From Loktanella sp. PT4BL (lineage in GTDB: Bacteria > Pseudomonadota > Alphaproteobacteria > Rhodobacterales > Rhodobacteraceae), in the NCBI RefSeq assembly GCF_003201935.1, contig NZ_QJJL01000003.1:496001-560000 (forward strand): a DNA stretch of 64,000 bases, given 5' to 3'. Positions within the stretch are counted from its first letter, which is position 1; each line of letters starts with the position of its first letter. Below, in pieces: positions 9,076 to 17,144 of this stretch. The notes under the pieces are model-generated. The model saw only the letters and a list, made by a program, of their open reading frames with translations. It was not told where the DNA came from and ran no database searches. The position numbers and the translations under genes are program-made.

Positions 9076-9415
9076 CGACATGCTGGACGATCTTTTCGCG
9101 CAGGCGCGCGGCACATCCCCTGTGCCCGGCGATGCCCTGATGGCGCGTGTCATTGCCGATGCCGACGCCGTACAGCCGCGCGCGGTCGCAGCCCCCGTGG
9201 CCCGGCCCGGTTTGATGATGCGCATGCTGGATGCGATTGGTGGCTGGCCTGCGGTCAGCGGGCTTGCCATGGCGACAGTTGCCGGCATTTGGGTCGGGGT
9301 GGCGCCACCTGCATCGGTGCAGGATGTGACCGCCGCGATGATGGGGGATGAGGTAAGTATCAACCTCTTTACAACAGATTTGATTCTCGACGCAGGAGCA
9401 TTGGGTGATGGCTGA
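9053..9415 (+). CDS. Putative anti-sigma factor, single-pass membrane protein
   Basis: A 120-residue protein overlapping the sigma gene by 23 bp. A cytoplasmic N-terminus of about 65 residues (MTMTNPNDDMLDDLFAQA...) is followed by one membrane segment (SGLAMATVAGIWVGVAP) and a short periplasmic tail. This is the size and topology of small anti-sigma factors, but I see no zinc-binding HxxxCxxC motif. The assignment rests on position and topology. ATG at 9059 is an alternative start. The next gene overlaps its end by 8 bp. Confidence 0.6.
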   Translation: MTMTNPNDDMLDDLFAQARGTSPVPGDALMARVIADADAVQPRAVAAPVARPGLMMRMLDAIGGWPAVSGLAMATVAGIWVGVAPPASVQDVTAAMMGDEVSINLFTTDLILDAGALGDG

Positions 9416-9899
9416 CGATAAAACACCACAAGCGCGCCCGAGCCGCCTTTGGCGGATCGTGCTTGTGCTCTCGCTTGCGCTCAACCTTGCGGTGATCGGG
9501 GTTGTCGTGGGGTCTGCGGCTTCGGGGCGTTGGGGTGACGGACCACCGCGCAGTTTCGATCTCGGGCTTGGGCCGATTGCACGGGCGCTTGAACCGCAGG
9601 AACGCCGTGCCATCGGACGCAAACTGCGCGAAGACCGGTCTTTGCGTGATTTCGATCTGCGTGATCGCGTCAATCGTGTGGTTGCAGCCTTGCAGGCCGA
9701 TCCTTTTGAACCTGATGTCTTGCGGGCGTTGCTTGCCGAGCAAAGCGAACGGATCACTGCGGTTCAGGCCACGGCACAAGAGGTTGTGGTGGAACAGATT
9801 ACCGCAATGACGCCCGAGCGCCGCCGCGCCTTTGCAGATCAAGTATTGGAAGAGATGTCGCGTGCCCGCAGCCTGCGCGACCGATCCTCAGGCGGCTGA
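9408..9899 (+). CDS. Periplasmic heavy-metal-sensor-like protein (CnrX/ZraP family)
   Basis: A 163-residue protein with an N-terminal membrane anchor (IVLVLSLALNLAVIGVVVGSA) and a helical periplasmic domain rich in Arg and Glu: QERRAIGRKLREDR, then a segment of RVNRVVAALQADPFEPDVLRALL, then MTPERRRAFADQVLEEM. This helical hairpin with paired LxxxLxxxR repeats is the Spy/CnrX/ZraP-like fold. Such proteins sense metal or envelope stress and can control an ECF sigma factor through an anti-sigma factor, as CnrX does. Here the gene order sigma, anti-sigma, sensor fits that model. No His/Met-rich metal site stands out. Confidence 0.72.
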   Translation: MADDKTPQARPSRLWRIVLVLSLALNLAVIGVVVGSAASGRWGDGPPRSFDLGLGPIARALEPQERRAIGRKLREDRSLRDFDLRDRVNRVVAALQADPFEPDVLRALLAEQSERITAVQATAQEVVVEQITAMTPERRRAFADQVLEEMSRARSLRDRSSGG

Positions 9900-11279
9900 T
9901 TTGCTGAACGCCACCTGATCACGGCCTGCGGATTTGGCCGCATAGAGCGCCTTGTCTGCCCGATCACAGATTTTGGTGATCGCGTTGCTCTCTGCATTCA
10001 TCTGCCCGCTGACCGCGACACCGACCGACACGGTCACCTTCAACATCGGAAGCCCTTCGCCCAGATTGAACGGTGTCGCATTGACCAGTTCGCATAGCCG
10101 TGCGGCGGCCATCCGTGCATCTGAAACAGATGTCCCCGGCATGGCGACCAGAAATTCTTCGCCGCCCATTCGCGCCACCAGATCAATCGCGCGCAGGTTT
10201 TCACGCAGGCGGTTGGCAAGCTCGACCAGTACTTTGTCGCCCGCTGCATGCCCGTGGGTGTCATTCACGGATTTAAAGTGATCAATGTCGATCATCATCA
10301 CGGCCAGTTCCCGCCCTGATTTGCGCGACTGATCGGCAAGGCGCGCCAGATGCGGCTCAACATAGCGCCGGTTAAACAGCCCGGTCAGCGGATCAGTCAC
10401 AGCAGCGTTCAATCCGTTGCGGACTGTATCGCGCAATTTGTCGTGTTGCCGTTTGCGCGCGATCAGGCGCGTTGCGCGCATGCTGATTTCATCGGCATCG
10501 CTGGTGGCGGGCACCACGTCATCTGCGCCAAGATCAAGGAACATCGCGGCCACCTCTGGCGCGTCAGCCGGAACCACGACAAGCTGCATTGCAAGCCGCG
10601 TCTGGGTGCGCGCGCGCAGGTCGGACACCAACCCGAAAAGCCGGCTTCCGCCATCCCCGACCGCCGCGGCATTGATCACAAAGAGATCATGCGCAGCACT
10701 GCTTTCATCGCCAAGCAGGGCGTCATTGGGATGCAGCACCGGAATCGCACTGCGCAGCCCCGCGCACAGGCCGGCCTTGAGGCCGGTGACAGCCTGCGCA
10801 TCCTGGCTCAGGATGGCGATGCGCACGGCACCGTCAAAGGCCGCTTTGCTTTCTTCAAAACCCAAGGCACGGCTTGTGCTTTCGCGCAGCATCAGTTCGT
10901 GACTGGTGCTGCGGACCCGCAAAAGACTGCGGATGCGTGCCAGCAGAAGTGCATCATTCACAGGATGGGGCAGCACATCATCTGCGCCTGCATCAAGGGC
11001 TGCAAACCGCGCCCTTGAGGTATCGGCGACACCAACGGCAATGATTGCGATAGATGTCGTCACTGTGGAACGGCGCAGATCACGGCAGAGGCTATGCTGG
11101 TCATGCGCTGCATCAGAGAGGTTGAGCAAAATTAGATCGGGCCGGTTCCGCTCGATCATCTGGATTGCCTCAGCCTTGCTCGCGCAGGCGTCGACTGCAA
11201 ATTGTGCTGCCAGCATCTTGACTTTCAACACGATTCTATTCGTTGCTACGGTATCTATGATCAATATGCGGCCAGGCAT
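9888..11279 (-). CDS. PleD-like diguanylate cyclase with degenerate receiver
   Basis: A 463-residue protein: receiver 1 (residues 4 to about 120), a second receiver-like domain (about 150 to 280) and a C-terminal GGDEF domain (about 295 to 460). The GGEEF active site is at about residues 372-376 and an RxxD inhibitory site (RAID) lies five residues before it, so c-di-GMP synthesis with product inhibition is expected. Receiver 1 has lost the acidic pair (DT instead of DD), the phosphoacceptor Asp (N53) and the switch Lys (H105). It is therefore unlikely to be switched on by phosphorylation like Caulobacter PleD. The ATG at 11279 is preferred to the GTG at 11288. Confidence 0.88.
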   Translation of the reverse strand: MPGRILIIDTVATNRIVLKVKMLAAQFAVDACASKAEAIQMIERNRPDLILLNLSDAAHDQHSLCRDLRRSTVTTSIAIIAVGVADTSRARFAALDAGADDVLPHPVNDALLLARIRSLLRVRSTSHELMLRESTSRALGFEESKAAFDGAVRIAILSQDAQAVTGLKAGLCAGLRSAIPVLHPNDALLGDESSAAHDLFVINAAAVGDGGSRLFGLVSDLRARTQTRLAMQLVVVPADAPEVAAMFLDLGADDVVPATSDADEISMRATRLIARKRQHDKLRDTVRNGLNAAVTDPLTGLFNRRYVEPHLARLADQSRKSGRELAVMMIDIDHFKSVNDTHGHAAGDKVLVELANRLRENLRAIDLVARMGGEEFLVAMPGTSVSDARMAAARLCELVNATPFNLGEGLPMLKVTVSVGVAVSGQMNAESNAITKICDRADKALYAAKSAGRDQVAFSKSAA

Positions 11280-11374
11280 TTCTTGCACCTATCAAGAGCG
11301 TTCTGCTCGGTTCTGTGACGACAGATTGGGTGCGAATAGTTAAGAAAATGTTTCTGCAAAACGAAGGGCACGGG

Positions 11375-11653
11375 ATGCAACACGAACAAGCCGAAGTGAT
11401 TGCGTTGAAGGGGCTGGCGTGGCTGGCCGGCAATGACGAACTCTGCCCGGTTTTTCTGGGTGCTTCAGGCGGAACGGTCGATGATCTGCGCGACCGCGCG
11501 ACAGATCCTGCTTTTCTGGCCGCTGTGCTGGAGTTCATTACCATGGATGACACATGGGTCATCGAATTTTGTGATAGCACCGGATTGGGATATGATCAGC
11601 CGCTGCGCGCGCGCTACGCGCTCCCTGGCGCTGAAAGCGTGCATTGGACCTAA
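11375..11653 (+). CDS. DUF3572 family protein
   Basis: A 92-residue soluble protein starting MQHEQAEVIALKGLAWLAGNDEL and ending in LPGAESVHWT, the characteristic beginning and end of the DUF3572 family of Alphaproteobacteria. No catalytic motif is apparent and no function is known. An AAGGG ribosome site at about 11363 supports the ATG at 11375 over upstream in-frame starts. It is divergent from the PleD-like gene, an arrangement I recall as conserved in Alphaproteobacteria. It converges with, and overlaps by 4 bp, the reductive dehalogenase gene. Confidence 0.85.
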   Translation: MQHEQAEVIALKGLAWLAGNDELCPVFLGASGGTVDDLRDRATDPAFLAAVLEFITMDDTWVIEFCDSTGLGYDQPLRARYALPGAESVHWT

Positions 11654-14600
11654 AGGTCGATTCTGAGCGTTCCGCCCGCCACTGACGCACGGCTCTGGCA
11701 CAGGATGATCTCGGTCTCGCGCTGGGTTTTGGAAAGCACAAAGTCGCGATGCTCGACAGCCCCTTCAAGCACGCGGCATTTGCACACACCGCAGAGACCA
11801 TCAGAACATTTCACATCCACATGCACCCCCGCGGCAATCAGCGCATCAGATGCCGACTGGTCAGCAGCAACATCCACGGTGCGTCCGTCTTTCAGGACCA
11901 GCATAAACGGGTGATTTTCATAATCGGGCTGTTCCGGCACAGCGAAATATTCAAGATGCCGCGCCTCTTCGGGAAAGCCGTTTTTCGCCGCGGCATCCAT
12001 GACTGCGGCCATATAGGCATCAGGTCCGCAGGTGTAGATATGCGCTCCTGCAACATAGCGGGTGAGCGCCGCAAGATCGGCACGTGTGCCTTCATCCGAG
12101 ACATGTAATGCCACGTTATCCGCCCAAGGTACCGTTGCCAGATCATGCAGAAATCCAGCTTCTGCACGGCTCGGAATACTGTAGTGCAGCATGAACGCGG
12201 CACCGATCGCATGGAGCCTGTGGGCCATCGCGATCATTGGCGTCACACCGATCCCGCCGCCCATCAACAGGGTCTCAGAGGCGTCCTCGACCAGCGGGAA
12301 ATGGTTGATCGGGGGCGAGATGAAGACGCGCCGGCCTTCCGTGAATATGCGGTGCATGAGTTTCGAACCGCCACGGCCCGCATCTTCACGCAGCACGGCA
12401 ATCTGATACTTGCCATGATCGGCCGGATCACCACTGAGCGAGTACTGGCGGAAGAATTCAGGGGCCACGACCACATCAATATGCGCTCCTGCGGTTGCGG
12501 GTGGTAACGGGCCTCCGTCAGCGCGGGTGAATTCATATTTCGTCACCTTGTCCGTCATCCGTTCGGCCTTGCTGACGATCGCTGCGATGACAGGTGTCTC
12601 GCCCTGAACGGGCGCGTAGATATGCTCGGGCGGCAGACCTGCGGCACGGCGCGCGCGGTGTTCATCGGCGGTGATCATGGCCTGATAGGCGGCGATCCCT
12701 GCCTCGCGGTCCATGGGCGCGGGCCAAGGGTAGGGGGGTGGTGCCAAAGGGGCGGGATAGACAGCCAGCGTCTGGTCGCTGAATTTCAGGTCCAGCTCTG
12801 GCTGAAGATTGCGGGCGTTGACCGGATGGCGCGCAGGGCGGTAGGCGCCGTCGTCCTCCATCTCCAGGTCCCACCACCATTTCTTGACGGGGTTGATCGC
12901 ACCTTTCCCGAGGCGGTCATCAAGGGCAGCCAGCGTCTTGGCCGCCTGTGGCACGGTCATCGCCAGCTTGCGAAACGGCGCTTCGGCGAAAAGCCCTTCA
13001 AGGTTCCACGGGCAGGTTTTCATACAGCGCCCGCACATCGCCCCGTTCTTCTGGCTGACGCGGTAGGTCGTGCATTTCTGGCTATCGGACTTCCAGATCT
13101 CGTAGCCGTTGAACATCAGCTTCGGCCCTGCGGTGATCGCACCAGAGGGGCATTCGCGGGCGCATTTGTTACAGGCGTCACAGAATTTTTGCAGACCAAA
13201 GTCGATGGGTTTGTCATGCGTCATCGGCATGTTGGTGGTGACAACGCCGGATTTCAGGCGCGGCCCAAGGAAGGGGTTCAGGATCACCTCGCCAATGCGG
13301 CTGACCTCACCCAGTCCCGACAGCAACAAGAGTGGCGGATGCAGCACCTCTTCGTCCATCACCGAATGAACGCGCGCTGTATAGCCCAGATTGCGCAAAT
13401 GCTGGGCCAGCACACCGCCCAAAAGCGAGAACCGCAAATAGGCGCGCATGGATTGCGCACAGGCGATCCAGTCGTCGCCGGATGCCCCTTCCATGGTTTC
13501 ATGGCCCTGATCGATGATCATGGAAATCGCGTGATCGTGGTAGGGGGTGATCGGCGCGCCGGTGGTGTCGTGGCTGTAATAGGTCCAGTCGGGGCAGGCC
13601 GACAGGCCCACGGCATCGACACCCAAAAAGTAAAGCGCGGCCTTGATGTTGGCGGCGTTGTTTTCAGGCGTGTCCACGACGGGTTCGCCCACGGCCTCGC
13701 CGTCCTGCAGAAGCACAAAGGCTCCCAGCGACGGCCGGAACGCAAAGGCGGCTGCGGATTTGCGGACGTAGTTGCCGTTCTTGGTGGCCTCTTGCACCTG
13801 CTTGCCCATATCACCGAAGAGCCCGCGTACGAACATATTTGCGCGTTTGGGCACCCGCGCGACGTTTGCGCGGTCGATGTAGGTCGTGGGGTCATCCACC
13901 CGTTTCAGCGTCTCGAAAGGATGCGGGCCGAGGGCGAAATCGCGCTTGGCAAAGGGATCGCGGGTGCGGGCAGTCCTGGCATGGGTGCCGAGCCCCGTGT
14001 GATAGCTGCGCGGTGCCTGCTGTCCTGGCGCAAGAGGTTTGTCCGGTGTCATCGCCAGCGTCGTTGTGATCGCTGCCAGTCCGTAGCGGTCACCGGTGAA
14101 TGGGTTCATGAGTGCGCCGTCCTCCAGCGCGACAAGGCCCGCAAGGGCCGCAAGAGCGCCCAGATGCACATCGGTGGCGGCCATTGAATGGGCGCGCGCC
14201 TCATGGCCCAGCGTGCGGATATAGCTGGCCAGTGTGACGGCTGTTTCCATTCCGCGCAGGCAGGCGCGTTGGGGCAGCGCGTCCTTGATCCAGCGGGTCC
14301 CCTGTTCGCTCTCCTCGGGCGCGCGGGGGTGGTCGTAGAGAAACACCAGCGCATGGGTATGATGGCGGCAATCGGCGGGTGGCAAAGACATGCTTTCCCG
14401 CAAGCCCGCCATAATCACGTCAATCCCGGCGGCAAGCGACTTTGGCTGCATTGTGCGCAGTTTATCTGCAAGCCTGTCCACATCCGGATTGATGATCGGG
14501 GTTTGCAGCCAAGCAGCTTTGGGCACTGCGCAGACGCCCACCATGCTGGCGTCACAGTAATATCCGAAGGCTTTGAGATGATTGGCTCTTTCCGTCAGGT

Positions 14601-14835
14601 CTTCAGGGATTTCGGCCATCTCGCGCTTGACCATGCCGTCGCGGGTGGCGTCCAGCATCGCCTGATAATGCTGCATCGCGCCAATAATGCTTTTGCGATC
14701 GTCCGGTCTGCGAAAAGACACCGGATCCATCGGCGGAAGCGCTGACAGATCAACATGATCCACACGCCGCAGGCTCTCGAGCGGGAAGCCACCCAGATGC
14801 ATTGGCCGTGTGCGGTAGGATCGGAGTTTCAACAT
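11650..14835 (-). CDS. Reductive dehalogenase fused to FMN/NAD/2Fe-2S reductase
   Basis: A 1061-residue multidomain protein. Residues about 1-545 resemble the corrinoid-dependent reductive dehalogenase core. Two 4Fe-4S clusters follow: C552-x2-C555-x2-C558-x3-C562-P, and C588 with C601-x2-C604-x3-C608-P. From about residue 745 there is a phthalate-dioxygenase-reductase-like module: flavin motif RQYSL (796-800), nicotinamide motif GGGIGVTP (859-866), CGP (936-938) and a plant-type 2Fe-2S centre C1010-x4-C1015-x2-C1018-x27-C1046. There is no Tat signal, so it should be cytosolic and aerobic-tolerant, like the catabolic enzymes BhbA and NpRdhA. NAD(P)H would feed electrons internally to cobalamin. 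No anchor gene rdhB is nearby. The substrate is unknown. Confidence 0.88.
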   Translation of the reverse strand: MLKLRSYRTRPMHLGGFPLESLRRVDHVDLSALPPMDPVSFRRPDDRKSIIGAMQHYQAMLDATRDGMVKREMAEIPEDLTERANHLKAFGYYCDASMVGVCAVPKAAWLQTPIINPDVDRLADKLRTMQPKSLAAGIDVIMAGLRESMSLPPADCRHHTHALVFLYDHPRAPEESEQGTRWIKDALPQRACLRGMETAVTLASYIRTLGHEARAHSMAATDVHLGALAALAGLVALEDGALMNPFTGDRYGLAAITTTLAMTPDKPLAPGQQAPRSYHTGLGTHARTARTRDPFAKRDFALGPHPFETLKRVDDPTTYIDRANVARVPKRANMFVRGLFGDMGKQVQEATKNGNYVRKSAAAFAFRPSLGAFVLLQDGEAVGEPVVDTPENNAANIKAALYFLGVDAVGLSACPDWTYYSHDTTGAPITPYHDHAISMIIDQGHETMEGASGDDWIACAQSMRAYLRFSLLGGVLAQHLRNLGYTARVHSVMDEEVLHPPLLLLSGLGEVSRIGEVILNPFLGPRLKSGVVTTNMPMTHDKPIDFGLQKFCDACNKCARECPSGAITAGPKLMFNGYEIWKSDSQKCTTYRVSQKNGAMCGRCMKTCPWNLEGLFAEAPFRKLAMTVPQAAKTLAALDDRLGKGAINPVKKWWWDLEMEDDGAYRPARHPVNARNLQPELDLKFSDQTLAVYPAPLAPPPYPWPAPMDREAGIAAYQAMITADEHRARRAAGLPPEHIYAPVQGETPVIAAIVSKAERMTDKVTKYEFTRADGGPLPPATAGAHIDVVVAPEFFRQYSLSGDPADHGKYQIAVLREDAGRGGSKLMHRIFTEGRRVFISPPINHFPLVEDASETLLMGGGIGVTPMIAMAHRLHAIGAAFMLHYSIPSRAEAGFLHDLATVPWADNVALHVSDEGTRADLAALTRYVAGAHIYTCGPDAYMAAVMDAAAKNGFPEEARHLEYFAVPEQPDYENHPFMLVLKDGRTVDVAADQSASDALIAAGVHVDVKCSDGLCGVCKCRVLEGAVEHRDFVLSKTQRETEIILCQSRASVAGGTLRIDL

Positions 14836-14875
14836 AGGTTGACACCGTCGGGCGGGCAGGGTCCGCTGTCAATGG

Positions 14876-15598
14876 ATGATGAAAGGGCGCGCGGTGATCA
14901 AAGGTATCATTTTTGACAAGGACGGGACGTTGTTTGACTTCAACGCCACGTGGGGGGCGTGGACGCGTGGGATGCTCGACGCCGAAGCGGGCCATGATCC
15001 GGTGCTTTTTGCACGTCTGGCGGATGTGTTGGGATATGATGTCCCCGCAGCTACGTTCCGTCCCGAGAGCATCGTCATCGCGTCCACGGCAGGCGAGGTG
15101 GCGGAGATCATCAGATCGGTCTTGCCCGATCTGGATGCCGACGCGCTTTTGTCACGGATGAATGCGGCGGCAGCGGCTGTGACGCAGGTCGAGGCGGTGC
15201 CGTTGCAAAGCTACTTTGCAGGTTTGCGTGAATTAGGTTTGCGTCTGGGCATCGCCACAAATGATGCCGAAGCCCCCGCGCGGGCGCATCTGGCGCGCGC
15301 AGGTGTGACGCAGCATTTCGATTTTATCGCAGGTTATGACAGCGGCCACGGTGGGAAACCCGCGCCGGGACAGCTTTTGGCTTTTTGTGCCGAAACAGGG
15401 CTGGGAGCAGAAAATTGCCTCATGGTCGGCGATAGTACCCATGATCTGCACGCGGGCCGTGCTGCAGGGATGCGCACGATTGGCGTGCTGACCGGCCCTG
15501 CGCCGCGGGAAGAATTGTCACCGCTGGCCGACGTGGTTTTGTCGTCCATCGGTGACATTCCGGGATGGCTGCAATCCGAGAAGCTATTGGCCGAGTAA
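14876..15598 (+). CDS. HAD-family phosphatase (phosphoglycolate phosphatase-like)
   Basis: A 240-residue HAD hydrolase. Motif I is FDKDGTLFDF (the nucleophile and general acid Asp pair), motif II the Thr of GIATND, motif III the Lys of GGKPAPG, and motif IV MVGDSTHDLHAG. The cap insertion lies between motifs I and II. These enzymes remove phosphate from small metabolites; phosphoglycolate is the usual annotation, but substrates vary. The gene is divergent from the dehalogenase fusion with only 40 bp between starts, so the two may share a promoter region. It converges on znuA, with a 26-bp palindrome between. Confidence 0.85.
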   Translation: MMKGRAVIKGIIFDKDGTLFDFNATWGAWTRGMLDAEAGHDPVLFARLADVLGYDVPAATFRPESIVIASTAGEVAEIIRSVLPDLDADALLSRMNAAAAAVTQVEAVPLQSYFAGLRELGLRLGIATNDAEAPARAHLARAGVTQHFDFIAGYDSGHGGKPAPGQLLAFCAETGLGAENCLMVGDSTHDLHAGRAAGMRTIGVLTGPAPREELSPLADVVLSSIGDIPGWLQSEKLLAE

Positions 15599-15610
15599 GG
15601 TTGCGTTGAG

Positions 15611-15636
15611 GTAAGGTAGATCAAGACCCACCTTAC
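15611..15636. repeat. 26-bp dispersed palindrome, copy 2 (terminator-like)
   Basis: The arms are GTAAGGTAGATC and GACCCACCTTAC (two mismatches, 2-nt centre). It shares outer arms and length with the copy at 2423-2448. It lies between the converging phosphatase and znuA genes, and the znuA stop codon is inside it. That position suits a bidirectional transcript end, and the second copy suggests a dispersed family. Confidence 0.6.
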
Positions 15637-16595
15637 GTGTTGGGCCCAAGGCAGCCTGCAAACTGCGCGGCAAGCCGCTCCAGCATTTGCCCGTAAAGCG
15701 CAGGTCCCGCCGCGAGGCCGGCCCCGACACCGTCGATCGCGGCCGTCTTGGCAGAGGTTCCCTCGATGATCACGGTTGCCCAACGATCACCGATTTCCGC
15801 ATCACTAAAGACACAGACCACATTCTGCGCGGCCATCTCCTCGCGCAATGCGGCGATTTGTGCAGGCCCGGGTGTGCGCGCATCAATGCCGGAAATCGCG
15901 GCCTGTGCTGTCAGCCCGAAACGCGCCTCGAAATACTGATAGCCATCATGCGGCAGGATATACGCGCGGTCCGAGAGGCCTGCCAATTGTGCGGCCAGCT
16001 CCGCCTCAAGTGCAGCGAGGGCGGCAATCGTGGCTTTCGCATTGGCGGCATAGGTTGCGGCATTGTCCGGGTCCAGCGCGCTCAACTCGCCCGCAATCGC
16101 GGAAACCCAACTTTGGGCGACAACCGGATCAAGCCATGCGTGCGGATCATAGTCGCCGTGATCATGGGCATGATTGTGTCCGTGGTCATGATCATCGTGC
16201 CCGTGGTCATCGTGCCCATGATCGTCGTGTCCATGATCCTCATGCCCGTGATCATCTTTCCCGCGCGCTTCCAGCTTTTCCCAGCCGTCGACCTCGAGCA
16301 ATTCAAAGCGGGGGGCTTGCGGGGCGAGCGTTTCAAGCGGCTCTTCAAGCCAAGGTGTCAAACTTTCGCCGACCCAGATCACCAGATCGGCAGTGCTCAA
16401 CCGCTCTGCATCGCTTGGCCGCAGCGCATAGTCATGCGGGTCCGCACCGGGTGGCAACAGAACATCGGGCTGGCCAAGATCACCCATGACTTGTGCTGTC
16501 AGGCTGTGAATAGGGGCAATATCCGTCATCACACGCGGTACTTCGGCCAGCGCGACGGAAGGAAGAAGGGAAAATGCGGCAAGAAAACGAATCAT
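15633..16595 (-). CDS. znuA: Zinc ABC transporter, periplasmic binding protein
   Basis: A 320-residue cluster A-I solute-binding protein. It has a Sec signal peptide (to about residue 17), metal ligands in ADPHDY (H54), DPHAW (H152) and LPHDGYQYF, and a large His/Asp-rich flexible loop at about residues 114-148, typical of zinc rather than manganese binders. It captures Zn2+ in the periplasm for ZnuBC. The start at 16595 is the ATG before the signal peptide; the frame stays open far upstream but runs through zur. It is divergent from zur-znuCB across a Zur box and so should be induced in zinc shortage. Confidence 0.95.
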   Translation of the reverse strand: MIRFLAAFSLLPSVALAEVPRVMTDIAPIHSLTAQVMGDLGQPDVLLPPGADPHDYALRPSDAERLSTADLVIWVGESLTPWLEEPLETLAPQAPRFELLEVDGWEKLEARGKDDHGHEDHGHDDHGHDDHGHDDHDHGHNHAHDHGDYDPHAWLDPVVAQSWVSAIAGELSALDPDNAATYAANAKATIAALAALEAELAAQLAGLSDRAYILPHDGYQYFEARFGLTAQAAISGIDARTPGPAQIAALREEMAAQNVVCVFSDAEIGDRWATVIIEGTSAKTAAIDGVGAGLAAGPALYGQMLERLAAQFAGCLGPNT

Positions 16596-16637
16596 CGTGC
16601 GGTCCTTGTTCTTTGAAATCGCCATCGCTATAATGTG

Positions 16638-16651
16638 TATGTTATAACATA
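16638..16651. promoter_or_regulatory. Zur operator
   Basis: The sequence TATGTTATAACATA is a perfect 14-bp palindrome in the 69-bp gap between the divergent znuA and zur genes. It matches the known alphaproteobacterial Zur-box core (ATGTTATAACAT). Binding of Zn-loaded Zur here would repress both transcripts. Confidence 0.8.
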
Positions 16652-16664
16652 ACAAGGGGCGATC

Positions 16665-17144
16665 ATGCCACAGGAGACGCTGGGCTTTGCCAGTCACGAT
16701 CATAGTGCTTGTGTTAGTTCCGCTTTGGCGGCTGCCGAGGCCGCCTGCAAAGAACGCGCGGTGCAACTGACGCCTGTGCGTCGACGCGTGCTTGAGATCC
16801 TGTTGGAAAGCCATGCCGCGATGGGGGCCTATGATGTGTTGGCGCGTCTGGATGCCGAAGGGCTCGGGTCCAAGCCGCCGGTCGCCTATCGTGCGCTGGC
16901 GTTTCTGGTGGAGCAGGGGTTTGTGCATCGCGTCGAACGGCTGAATGCCTTTATTGCCTGTACCCACCCCGGGGCGGCCCATGATCCGGCTTTCATGATT
17001 TGCCGCAGTTGCGGCAAGGTTGCCGAGGCGCAGGCCAACGCCGCTATGAATCAGACAGCAGCCTTGAGTGGGTTTCAGGTTGAACAGACCGTTTTTGAGG
17101 CCGAAGGGCTGTGCCCTAGCTGCCAGAAAAAGGATGCAGCATGA
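16665..17144 (+). CDS. zur: Zinc uptake regulator (Fur family)
   Basis: A 159-residue Fur-family repressor. A winged-helix N-terminal domain (LTPVRRRVLEILLESHAAMGAYDVLARL) is followed by the dimer domain with metal ligands H in ACTHPG and two CxxC pairs, CRSC and CPSC, which hold the structural zinc. With zinc bound it represses zinc uptake genes. An unusual His/Cys-containing N-terminal extension (FASHDHSAC) is present. It is first in the zur-znuC-znuB operon, overlapping znuC by 4 bp, and is thus probably autoregulated through the palindrome upstream. Confidence 0.93.
   Translation: MPQETLGFASHDHSACVSSALAAAEAACKERAVQLTPVRRRVLEILLESHAAMGAYDVLARLDAEGLGSKPPVAYRALAFLVEQGFVHRVERLNAFIACTHPGAAHDPAFMICRSCGKVAEAQANAAMNQTAALSGFQVEQTVFEAEGLCPSCQKKDAA

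Noticed and set aside
12622-14187. Long plus-strand open frame antisense to the dehalogenase fusion
   Set aside because: The opposite strand has clear multi-domain motifs; this frame has none and is a GC-rich shadow.
16140-16250. Apparent short tandem DNA repeat (GTGATCATG-like)
   Set aside because: It is the coding sequence of the His/Asp-rich loop of ZnuA, not a CRISPR or satellite array.
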